The notes under the pieces are model-generated. The model saw nothing but the letters and a program-made list of their open reading frames with translations, had not been told where the DNA came from and did no database searches. A stretch of DNA of 64,000 nt from NCBI RefSeq assembly GCF_000008545.1, contig NC_000853.1:1626465-1690464 (forward strand). The letters run 5' to 3'. The position numbers were made by a program, and so were the translations under genes. Origin of the DNA: Thermotoga maritima MSB8. GTDB taxonomy: Bacteria; Thermotogota; Thermotogae; Thermotogales; Thermotogaceae. This document shows, piece after piece, positions 56,835 to 64,000 of this stretch (positions are counted from its first letter, which is position 1; each line of letters begins with the position of its first letter).

Positions 56835-58580
56835 TTACTCCCCTGTCGCCGTGGAAGGTGTAGACTCTTCTGTTGTCTTCATCGCTTCGAGAATGGCTTC
56901 CACCTGATTGTAGGCAGATTCGTAATCCATGAAGTTTGGATCGATTTTTTTCATCTCATCAAGGTAATACTTCGCAGATGTGGGATCGTTCAGTGCAAGA
57001 CTCATATCGTAAAGCATGTAATAAGAGTCGAGACGAATGCTGGTAGAAGCGTCCGTCGCTTCAGCCACTGTGTAAAGACCGAGAAGAACTCCAAATATCT
57101 GGTTTGGATCGTAGGTTCCAGTTGACAGATAAGGTTTGATTTGGTTGTAAAGATTGGAGTAATAGTTGTACTTGATGTTTATGTCGTTGGGGTGCAAGCG
57201 GTACGCGTACTCCAGTACATACGTGGAAGACGGGTAGTTCTCGTAAAGATAATCCACAACTGCTCTTTTTTTGTTTTCCAACTCTGCTTTTTTCTTTTCA
57301 AGCTCTTCTTTTCTTGCGTCGACTTCTTCGATGGAGAGTTTCCCGTACTTCTTTATAAGATCCTCATCTGGTTCCTGGGAGTTTTCAAGTGCTGTTCTGT
57401 ACTGAGTCAATTCGGCTATCTGTTTGGTGAGTTCCTGGATCTTGCTGTCGGAAAGAAGGACGAAGAGAGATTTCAGCTCATCTGGTGTTTCTGCCGCCAG
57501 GTTTTCTCCCTGGAAGAGAAGGTTCGCCAGTTTTTCATAGAGATCTTCTTCGTTCTTGAGGTACTTCCACCAATACTCAAGAACCTGATCGTTGAACGCG
57601 TACGATAGATTTTCTTCCTTCATGAACTCTTCCAGCCACTTCTGGAATTTTTCCTGTTCCAGTTTCGTTTTCACATCACTGTACGCGTCGCTGTTCGAGA
57701 AAGCGTTGAAATCCGTTAGAACCGAAGAAGTTTTCACCCTGAACACGTACCATTGATCGAGGAAATAGAACGGTCCGACAATCGAACCTGGAGTGGCACT
57801 GAACAGAGCCGTGTCTATTTCATCCGGGAAAATCCCCCTTGTGGCGTTGGAAAAAGGTTGAACAGTAACATTCATACTGGAAGCTGCTTCATCGAAACCC
57901 ATTTCACTTGCTTTTGCAATGAACTCCTGAGCCGTGGAACTGCTGTCAAACGACACGGCTTCTATGTCAACTCTGTCGTACTGCTTCTGAAGGTCTTCCT
58001 TGTTTTCCTCGAAATATTTCTTTATTTCGTCCTCGGTGACAACTCCCACTTTTTCCTGAACCTTTTTGATGGTGAGCTGAACTCGAATTTGAGGTTCCAG
58101 GTAGTTCTTCTCGTAGTTCGAAAGGCTTCCGTACATTCTCTCTATCCGGTTGAGCTGATTTTGATCGTTCTTTATTGTTTGGATAACGTTGTTCACTTCC
58201 TGTTCGATTTCTTTCTTGGAAGGCTTTATGTTGTTCTTTTCCGCATAGTAAAGAACCACTTTCTGCTGGAGAAAGACGTCCGCTATCAGAGCTTTGAGTC
58301 TGGGTTCTTCAAAAAGTGGATCGAGAGATGTGATCTGATAAGAACTCAACAGGTTGGAGTAGTAGTCATTCACTTCCCACGGCATGAGCCAGTAGATAGG
58401 ATCGTTCAGAGCCGTTCCGTCTTTTGTGATGTAAGCGAGACTCTGTTCGAGGGTGTATTTAACGTTGTTCTGGGTGTTTCTGAGGTTGATCGACACCGAC
58501 CACCAGATCATACCCGCCACGAACGCAATAGCAATCGTCCAGATAATGACCCCTTGCCACTTTTTCATCCATTTTCTCAT
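56835..58580 (-). CDS. Membrane-anchored SurA/PrsA-like chaperone or peptidyl-prolyl isomerase
   Basis: 581 residues with an N-terminal membrane helix (about 10-30). A SurA_N-type helical region (about 95-200, [20 protein letters not shown]) is followed by a parvulin-like segment (about 200-290, ending [13 protein letters not shown]). A long coiled coil and helical repeat region (about 340-560) and a Thr/Ser/Glu-rich end follow. It would assist folding of exported or outer-layer proteins in the periplasm. Parvulin catalytic residues are not clear, so chaperone-only activity is possible. It overlaps the lysS stop by four bases. Confidence 0.82.
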   Translation of the reverse strand: MRKWMKKWQGVIIWTIAIAFVAGMIWWSVSINLRNTQNNVKYTLEQSLAYITKDGTALNDPIYWLMPWEVNDYYSNLLSSYQITSLDPLFEEPRLKALIADVFLQQKVVLYYAEKNNIKPSKKEIEQEVNNVIQTIKNDQNQLNRIERMYGSLSNYEKNYLEPQIRVQLTIKKVQEKVGVVTEDEIKKYFEENKEDLQKQYDRVDIEAVSFDSSSTAQEFIAKASEMGFDEAASSMNVTVQPFSNATRGIFPDEIDTALFSATPGSIVGPFYFLDQWYVFRVKTSSVLTDFNAFSNSDAYSDVKTKLEQEKFQKWLEEFMKEENLSYAFNDQVLEYWWKYLKNEEDLYEKLANLLFQGENLAAETPDELKSLFVLLSDSKIQELTKQIAELTQYRTALENSQEPDEDLIKKYGKLSIEEVDARKEELEKKKAELENKKRAVVDYLYENYPSSTYVLEYAYRLHPNDINIKYNYYSNLYNQIKPYLSTGTYDPNQIFGVLLGLYTVAEATDASTSIRLDSYYMLYDMSLALNDPTSAKYYLDEMKKIDPNFMDYESAYNQVEAILEAMKTTEESTPSTATGE

Positions 58581-60085
58581 TCTTCAAACCCTCCTTCGAA
58601 TTCCGCCTCTTCTTCCTCGAACTTTTTGGGTTTCACAATTGGGAAGGGAATCACATCCCTTATTGTGGGGGAATCCGTGATGAACATGAAGAGCCTGTCA
58701 AGACCGATTCCCAGTCCTCCCGTGGGAGGCATACCATACTCGAGGGCCCTCACAAAATCGAGATCCATCATGTGTGCTTCTTCATCTCCCTCTTCTCTCA
58801 TTTTCGCCTGTTCGAGAAATCTCTGGTATTGATCAACGGGATCGTTCAGCTCACTGAACGCGTTCGCGATCTCTCTTCCGAATATGATGAGTTCGAACCT
58901 TTCCGTGAGTCTAGGATCCTCTCGGTGTCTTTTGGCAAGAGGGGAAATCACCACAGGATGATCGATTATGAAGGTGGGGTTCACCAGCTCTTCTTCCACC
59001 AGATCTCTGAGTTTGTCTATGAGGTGTGCTCTGTTCTTTATTTCCAGTTCTACCCCATGTTCTTCGAGCTTCTTCAACAACACTTCATCGGGATCTTCGA
59101 GGATGTCCACCCCGAGTTTTTCTTTGAGAAAGTCTCTCATTCTCACTCTTTTCCAGGGTGGTGTGAAGTCTATCTCCTTGCCTTGGTAGGAGATTTTCAA
59201 GGTGCCACATGTTCTTTTCACAACTTCCACTATCAACTCTTCAGTGAGATCCATCATATCGTTGTAATCCGCGTAAGCCTGGTAGATCTCTATGCTGGTG
59301 AACTCGGGACTGTGTTTGTAAGATATTCCTTCGTTTCTGAAGTTCTTTCCTATCTCGTATATCTTTTCAAAACCGCCGACGATCAACCTTTTCAGGTAAA
59401 GCTCCGGTGCGATTCTCAAATACATATCGATATCAAAAACGTTGAGATGGGTCACAAAAGGCCTCGCTTCCGCACCACCCGTGACGTAATGAAGAATAGG
59501 TGTTTCCACTTCGATGAATCCCCTGCTGTTGAGAAATTCCCGTATCACACGGACGGCCTTGAATCGCTTTTTGAACCTCTCAATAGCCTCGTCGTTCACG
59601 ATGAGTTCGAGGTACCTCTGCCTGTATATGATTTCCTTATCTTTTATGCCGTGCCACTTCTCGGGCAGAGGCCGCAGAGCCTTGCTCAGAAGCGTGTATT
59701 CTTGAACGTAAATGGTCAACTCTCCGGTTTTGCTTTTGAACGGAAAGCCTCTTACTCCTACAAAGTCACCTATTTTGACGTGTCTTTTGAAGAGATCCAT
59801 CTTTTCCTTCCCAACAGAATCTGCTTTTATGTAAGCCTGGATCCGGCCCGTGTCATCTTTCATGTGAAAGAAGGCCGTCTTTCCGTGGTGACGTATCGAC
59901 ATGACTCTCCCTGCGAAAGAGAGCTTTTCAGATTCAAGAACTTCTCCAGCTTGAAGATAGTCGTACTTTTCCCTTATTTCTCTGGCCGTGAGTTCCTTTT
60001 CGAATTTGTAAGGATATGGCTCTATACCCATAGAACGAAGTTCCTGTATCTCTTTGAGTCGTTGTTCTTTGAACTCTTTCAGCAC
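58577..60085 (-). CDS. lysS: lysyl-tRNA synthetase (class II)
   Basis: 502 residues. N-terminal OB-fold anticodon-binding domain (about 55-160, [20 protein letters not shown]), then the class II catalytic core with motif 2 ([20 protein letters not shown]) and motif 3 ([12 protein letters not shown]). GTG 60085 lies behind GGAGGTG. It sits 13 bases after greA. Confidence 0.96.
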   Translation of the reverse strand: MLKEFKEQRLKEIQELRSMGIEPYPYKFEKELTAREIREKYDYLQAGEVLESEKLSFAGRVMSIRHHGKTAFFHMKDDTGRIQAYIKADSVGKEKMDLFKRHVKIGDFVGVRGFPFKSKTGELTIYVQEYTLLSKALRPLPEKWHGIKDKEIIYRQRYLELIVNDEAIERFKKRFKAVRVIREFLNSRGFIEVETPILHYVTGGAEARPFVTHLNVFDIDMYLRIAPELYLKRLIVGGFEKIYEIGKNFRNEGISYKHSPEFTSIEIYQAYADYNDMMDLTEELIVEVVKRTCGTLKISYQGKEIDFTPPWKRVRMRDFLKEKLGVDILEDPDEVLLKKLEEHGVELEIKNRAHLIDKLRDLVEEELVNPTFIIDHPVVISPLAKRHREDPRLTERFELIIFGREIANAFSELNDPVDQYQRFLEQAKMREEGDEEAHMMDLDFVRALEYGMPPTGGLGIGLDRLFMFITDSPTIRDVIPFPIVKPKKFEEEEAEFEGGFEE

Positions 60086-60098
60086 ACAACCACCTCCG

Positions 60099-60569
60099 TT
60101 ACTTGTTCATTACCGCTATCACCTGATAACGCTGAACACCACTGGGAGCTTTTACCTTTACCACATCTCCCACCTTTCTACCGAGAAGACTTTTGCCCAG
60201 TGGAGAATCGGAGCTCAGCTTCTGAGCGAAAAAGTCCGCTTCCTGAGGTGTGACGATTCGAAATTTGTGCTCTTCACCGGTATCCAGGTTCTTTATAACA
60301 ACCCATTTCCCCAGTGTAACCTCGTCGCTTTCCTCAGAATCTTCTATGATCTCCGCGTTGCTCAGAATCTGTTCGATCTCCATGATCCTGCTTCCAACAC
60401 GCCCCTGTTCGTTCTTCGCAGCTTCGTACTCCGAGTTTTCCGATAGGTCTCCGAGTTCCCTCGCTTCTTTTATTCTTTCAGAGATCTCGTACATGAATTT
60501 CCTTTTCAGATCTTCCAATTCCTTCTTCAGCTTCTCATAGCCTTCACGGGTGAGACGAACTTTCTTCAT
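60099..60569 (-). CDS. greA: transcription elongation factor GreA
   Basis: 156 residues: N-terminal coiled coil (about 1-75) with the tip acidic region [15 protein letters not shown], and a C-terminal FKBP-like domain with [21 protein letters not shown]. Rescues backtracked RNA polymerase by stimulating transcript cleavage. The ATG overlaps the nrdR stop. Confidence 0.96.
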   Translation of the reverse strand: MKKVRLTREGYEKLKKELEDLKRKFMYEISERIKEARELGDLSENSEYEAAKNEQGRVGSRIMEIEQILSNAEIIEDSEESDEVTLGKWVVIKNLDTGEEHKFRIVTPQEADFFAQKLSSDSPLGKSLLGRKVGDVVKVKAPSGVQRYQVIAVMNK

Positions 60570-61036
60570 TGTTCTTCGCCCTCCTTCTCTCTTTTTAGTT
60601 CTTTCACAATTTCCAAAAATTGATCCACTTCCCTGAAATCACGATAGACTGAAGCCAATCGTACGTAAGCAACCTGGTCCAATTTCTTCAATTCCTCCAT
60701 AACCAGTTCTCCTATTCGTTTCGTTTCAACTTCGAAGGATCCTTCTTCTCTGAGTTTCAAGCAGATTCTGTTCACAGCTTCCTCGATCTGCTCGTAGGTG
60801 ACAGGTCTCTTCTCACAAGCTTTTATCATACCATTTTTTATCTTTTCCCTGTCAAACTTCTCCCGCCTGCCATCCTTTTTTACAACGAGAACAGGCGCTT
60901 CTTCGTATCTCTCGTAGGTGGTGAATCTTTTACCGCAAGAAGAACACTCCCTGCGTCTTCTGATAGCAGTTCCATCGAGGGTTGGCCTCGAATCGAGCAC
61001 TCTCGTGTCCATCGAACCACAAAACGGGCACTTCAT
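60566..61036 (-). CDS. nrdR: transcriptional repressor NrdR
   Basis: 156 residues: zinc ribbon CPFCGS ... CSSCGKRF (3-36) followed by an ATP-cone domain (about 46-140, [16 protein letters not shown]). Represses ribonucleotide reductase genes in response to (d)ATP. No nrd genes or NrdR box are seen in this window. It overlaps whiA by four bases. Confidence 0.96.
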   Translation of the reverse strand: MKCPFCGSMDTRVLDSRPTLDGTAIRRRRECSSCGKRFTTYERYEEAPVLVVKKDGRREKFDREKIKNGMIKACEKRPVTYEQIEEAVNRICLKLREEGSFEVETKRIGELVMEELKKLDQVAYVRLASVYRDFREVDQFLEIVKELKREKEGEEQ

Positions 61037-61908
61037 TTTACATCACCAAACCTTTCAGCTATTTTGATAATTCTTTTCAGTTTCGAGTATATTTGAGATT
61101 TTGTGAGATTTAACTTTTTCCCCAGCTCTCTGAGTGAGAGTTCTTTGTTTCTCAATCGAACCAGAGCGACTCTTCTCAAATCCTCGGGTAAGTTTTCGAG
61201 TCCCATGTTCTCTTTTATAAGCTCTATCGCACGTATCTGACGAGCCGTACTGTTTGCTGTTCTGATGGCGTTCGCCTCTATAAAGTTGACCGTTCTGTTC
61301 ACATCACCGATCACTTTTCTTTCAGTGACGATTCGATCTATCTCTTCCAGCTTTCTCTGAACCCCTATGGCTTCAAGGAACACAAGAATGTCCTTTATAG
61401 ACTTTATATAAAGTTTTCTTGTATTCCTGAGTTCTATGATGCCTGCGTTTATGTTGAAGAAATCTTTCAAGCTTTTTCTGGTGAGAGCGAGCGTTTCTTC
61501 CTCAAACAGATTGATTTCCAGATGATAATGATACCTTGGATTCGTCATGGATCCTCCGCTGAGAAACAGTCCTCTCAAAAATGAAACAAAGAGGGCTACG
61601 TCGAAGAACGGCTCTATCACCATGAAACTTTCTGAATACTCTGCGGTGATTTTTATGTACCTCTTCTTTATGTTGTGTGATTTCTCTACAATTATCTCCG
61701 AAACGGGTTTTGAGAGATACTTCATTAAATTCAAAAGCCGCCTCGAGGCGGCAAAAGAGTGCAAAGAAAAAACGATATGCCTGCTCTTAACATCCAGATC
61801 GCCCCGCGCTTTTATGAAACCTAAAAGTTCCGATATAACCTCTTCACGACTACCAAAAGGGACGTTCACGAGTTCTTCTTTTATCTCTTCAGAGAAAGTT
61901 CGCCTCAA
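61033..61908 (-). CDS. whiA: WhiA-like sporulation/cell-division regulator
   Basis: 291 residues: a duplicated LAGLIDADG homing-endonuclease-like fold (about 1-190) without the catalytic residues, with [11 protein letters not shown] typical of WhiA, and a C-terminal helix-turn-helix (about 200-285, [21 protein letters not shown]). TTG 61908 is chosen for its spacing behind GAGGTGGTGAG; GTG 61920 and GTG 61917 are alternatives. It lies in the rapZ-yvcK-whiA order conserved in Firmicutes. Confidence 0.93.
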   Translation of the reverse strand: MRRTFSEEIKEELVNVPFGSREEVISELLGFIKARGDLDVKSRHIVFSLHSFAASRRLLNLMKYLSKPVSEIIVEKSHNIKKRYIKITAEYSESFMVIEPFFDVALFVSFLRGLFLSGGSMTNPRYHYHLEINLFEEETLALTRKSLKDFFNINAGIIELRNTRKLYIKSIKDILVFLEAIGVQRKLEEIDRIVTERKVIGDVNRTVNFIEANAIRTANSTARQIRAIELIKENMGLENLPEDLRRVALVRLRNKELSLRELGKKLNLTKSQIYSKLKRIIKIAERFGDVK

Positions 61909-61913
61909 GAGGC

Positions 61914-62858
61914 TCACCACCTCGAAATTCTCTCAATCACATCCGCCAGTTTCACAGAGTCGTGTCTTATCTTTCTTTGACCATCTGAGGGGTCAACTAT
62001 CTCTACAAGAAAAGGCTCTGCCAGAATGGTGTTCTGTATGTTTTCAGCGTCGATCTCCACGAAATCACTGCCCTCTTTTCTATACCTTTCGAGCACCTCT
62101 TCAGAAGGTTTGCGGGTGTTCACCAGCACAAAATCGACGCTTTGCTCCAGGTACCTTTCGAGTTCTTTAACGTGGTCCGAGACCCTGTATCCTGTTGTTT
62201 CACCTGGCTGGGTCATGAGGTTACACACGTATATTTTCTTCGCCTTCGATTTTTTAATCGCATCCTTCACACCGTTTACGAGAACGTTTGTGATGATACT
62301 CGTGTAGAGACTCCCTGGGCCAAAGATGATGATATCGGCCCTTTCAATCGCCTCGAGGACTTCAGGAAGTGCATCGATCGGTCTATCCAGCCTGACTTCG
62401 ACTATCTTTCCACCTTTTCTGACGATGTTCGTTTCACCGATCACCTCTTCTCCATCTTCGAACCTTGCCACAAGTCTTGCGTGATCTTCGCTTACGGGTA
62501 AGACTCTCCCTTTTATAGCGAGCACCCTCTCCAAGATCCTTATGGCCTCCGAAAAACTTCCTTCGATCTTGGTAAGAGCCGCTATTATCAGGTTTCCCAG
62601 ACTGTGTCCCTTAAAAGACCCCTCACTGAAACGATAGCTCATCAGCTTCGCAAGAAGATCTTCATCTTTTGCCAGAGCCACGATGTTGTTTCTCACATCA
62701 CCGGGAGGAGGTACGTTCAGCTCTTTTCTTAACTTTCCGGAGCTTCCCCCTTCGTCAGTGACTGAGACAACAGCGGTTATTTCAAAAGAATCGATGTTTT
62801 TCAAGCCTTTCAAAAGAGTGGAAAGTCCCGTCCCTCCACCTACAGCGACCACCTTCAC
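61914..62858 (-). CDS. yvcK: YvcK/CofD-like gluconeogenesis factor
   Basis: 314 residues of the CofD-like family with the N-terminal GGGTGLSTLLKGL, DEGGSSGKLR and the conserved NNIVAL and GHSLGNLIIAAL segments. YvcK proteins bind UDP-GlcNAc and affect envelope growth and carbon metabolism. GTG start just after the rapZ tail. Confidence 0.93.
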   Translation of the reverse strand: MKVVAVGGGTGLSTLLKGLKNIDSFEITAVVSVTDEGGSSGKLRKELNVPPPGDVRNNIVALAKDEDLLAKLMSYRFSEGSFKGHSLGNLIIAALTKIEGSFSEAIRILERVLAIKGRVLPVSEDHARLVARFEDGEEVIGETNIVRKGGKIVEVRLDRPIDALPEVLEAIERADIIIFGPGSLYTSIITNVLVNGVKDAIKKSKAKKIYVCNLMTQPGETTGYRVSDHVKELERYLEQSVDFVLVNTRKPSEEVLERYRKEGSDFVEIDAENIQNTILAEPFLVEIVDPSDGQRKIRHDSVKLADVIERISRW

Positions 62859-62861
62859 CGC

Positions 62862-63708
62862 TCACACCTTCTCTATGTCCCTGTGTTTCTCAATGACCGT
62901 AAAACCTTCTTTTTCCAGCATTTCTTTCAGCCTGTGTGCGATATACACAGATCTATGCTTGCCGCCGGTACATCCTATTCCCACAGTGATTATCCTTCTT
63001 CCAGTTCTCTGGTACTCTTCTATCGCCACTTTGAGTACTTCATAGATCTTCTTCGATGAACTCTTCCACCACTGGATAATTTTTAAAGTACGCTTCTACC
63101 TCGCTATCCAAACCCGTCTTTGAAGAAAGTTCCGGTACGTAGTGTGGGTTCGGGAGAAAACGAGCATCAAAAACGAAATCCGCGTCCATTGGGATTCCGT
63201 GTTTGAATCCGAAACTCATTATTCTGACAGAGGTTCCACCGGCCTGGTTCACGAGAAAATGCGTCAGAGTTTCACGCAGTTGATGTGTGTTCATGCTGGT
63301 TGTATCTATCACAACGTCCGCGATTTCCCTTATACGAGACAGGATTTTCCTCTCCTTCTCTATGGCATCTTCCAGCCCTATTCCGTCCTTCTGAAGAGGA
63401 TGCCTTCTTCTCGTTAGAGCGTATCTCCTCAGAAGTTCCTCCGTGGACGCCTCCAGAAAAATTACCAGAGCATTCGTCTTTTCTTTTATTCTCTCAACCG
63501 TCGATATGGGATCTCCAAGGTGTTCGCTTCGCACATCAATGGCCATCGCCATCTTTTCAAGATCGGAACTCATGAAGAGCTTCAAAAGTTCCTCCAGTAT
63601 GTTACCGGGAACGTTATCAACACAAAAATACCCCAGATCCTCCAGAAAACCCATCGCGGTGGTTTTTCCCGCCCCCGAAAGCCCGGACACAACGACTATT
63701 CTCTTCAA
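62862..63708 (-). pseudogene. rapZ: RapZ-type nucleotide-binding protein gene, split by a frameshift
   Basis: The 5' frame (63708-63040) encodes 222 residues with P-loop GLSGAGKTT and the RapZ core (FMSSDLEKMAMAIDVRSE, SFGFKHGIPMDADFVFD), then runs into TGA at 63042-63040. A second frame (about 63051 to 62862) gives the missing C-terminus, KIYEVLKVAIEEYQRTG ... VGIGCTGGKHRSVYIAHRL, including the invariant GCTGGKHRSV. Removing one base in GAAGAAGAT near 63045-63052 would give a normal product of about 282 residues. This may be a mutation, a sequencing error or a recoding site. In E. coli RapZ is an RNA adaptor controlling GlmS. Confidence 0.88.
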
Positions 63709-63971
63709 GGTTCCTGATCACCTTCCCTGAGTGCCTGAGAAAGTTTTTTCTTCAGATTTCTAATTCTCTCACTCATTTTCACGTTTTCGAGCACGGTGTT
63801 GGCCAACATGACGAACAGGATGTTATCTATCCCCACTTCGTCGATGAATTCTTCGTACCGCTTGAAGTCTTTTTCTATTTTTTCTATGGTTTGATTGACT
63901 ATCTCCAGATCCTCATCCGTAACGAGGTTGTACACTTTCTTTCCAAGTCTAACGCTTATTTTCTTCTTCAT
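63705..63971 (-). CDS. zapA: ZapA-like cell-division protein
   Basis: 88 residues: a short beta N-terminus (KKISVRLGKKVYNLVTDE) and a long C-terminal helix with coiled-coil pattern (KMSERIRNLKKKLSQAL), the layout of ZapA, which bundles FtsZ. It overlaps the rapZ start by four bases and is the first gene of the cluster visible here; the upstream part of the operon is outside the window. Confidence 0.8.
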   Translation of the reverse strand: MKKKISVRLGKKVYNLVTDEDLEIVNQTIEKIEKDFKRYEEFIDEVGIDNILFVMLANTVLENVKMSERIRNLKKKLSQALREGDQEP

Positions 63972-64000
63972 CCTGTATCATCCCCTGATCGGTTGTGAGG

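Noticed and set aside
58772-60253. 493-residue open frame on the plus strand
   Set aside because: Antisense to lysS and part of greA; its composition is that of a shadow frame, while lysS has complete class II motifs.
63030-63060. prfB-like programmed +1 frameshift in rapZ
   Set aside because: The codon before the TGA is CTA, whose tRNA would re-pair poorly with TAT after a +1 slip, and no Shine-Dalgarno-like stimulator is seen at the usual distance; kept only as a minor possibility.

Overview
The window is a gene-dense stretch of a Thermotoga chromosome, very close to Thermotoga maritima. Several encoded proteins look like well-studied T. maritima proteins as I remember them: the fused PyrB-PyrI aspartate carbamoyltransferase, the small dihydrofolate reductase, NfnAB, the DrrA/HpkA two-component pair, SurE, deformylase, quinolinate synthase, ThiI, PlsC and a 384-residue cysteine desulfurase. 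Supporting signs are frequent GTG and TTG starts, strong GGAGGTGA ribosome binding sites that often overlap the previous stop codon, and long operons with almost no spacers. Species assignment is from memory of sequences, not from a search.

Layout. 1-5.3 kb (+): end of a HEAT-like gene, an ABC ATPase, the electron-bifurcating NfnAB pair, dihydrofolate reductase and pyrBI. 5.3-6.2 kb: a four-repeat CRISPR array without cas genes, an AT-rich stretch and the remnant of a tryptophan-rich gene. 6.2-8.7 kb (+): NAD operon nadX-nadA-nadC behind a good promoter and a palindromic NiaR-like operator. 18.9-8.6 kb (-): one continuous operon drrA-hpkA, pyrimidine phosphorylase, secreted phosphodiester glycosidase, EF-G-like GTPase, cytoplasmic amylase, YlxP, YqeK, an unknown anchored protein and YaaR. 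26.9-19 kb (-): M20 hydrolase, lone HATPase, methyltransferase, EcfA-type ATPase, surE, def, M23 peptidase and a Zn-ribbon protein, then metK-rpsT and a membrane protein. 27-32.6 kb: xylA and DUF192 (+), a decayed gene, tRNA-Glu and tRNA-Pro, an FlhB-like/FliK-like pair (-), then YdcF and DUF996 (+).

32.6-38.3 kb is the most dynamic part. A 1349-bp TnpB-only IS605-type element sits exactly inside the HD|IGK signature of an HD-GYP gene, without target duplication. A metallo-beta-lactamase, two Gly/Trp-rich DUF5320 proteins and a second (Cache) HD-GYP gene follow. A 17-bp copy of the element's right end lies just upstream of the cold-shock gene.

38.3-64 kb: csp, rpmE and an S1 protein (+); an L,D-transpeptidase with coaBC, rpoZ, gmk, remA, yicC, cysteine desulfurase, plsC and thiI (-); a TPR protein, prepilin peptidase, RlmI-like methyltransferase, aminotransferase and a third HD-GYP protein (+); a HAD phosphatase (-); a MATE exporter and a conserved hypothetical (+); and finally zapA-rapZ-yvcK-whiA-nrdR-greA-lysS-surA-like-ltaS-like (-). 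In that last block rapZ is split by a frameshift. Most of the window is core metabolism, cofactor supply and envelope biogenesis. The novelty is concentrated in the TnpB insertion and its possible off-targets, the broken genes, and the regulatory palindromes.
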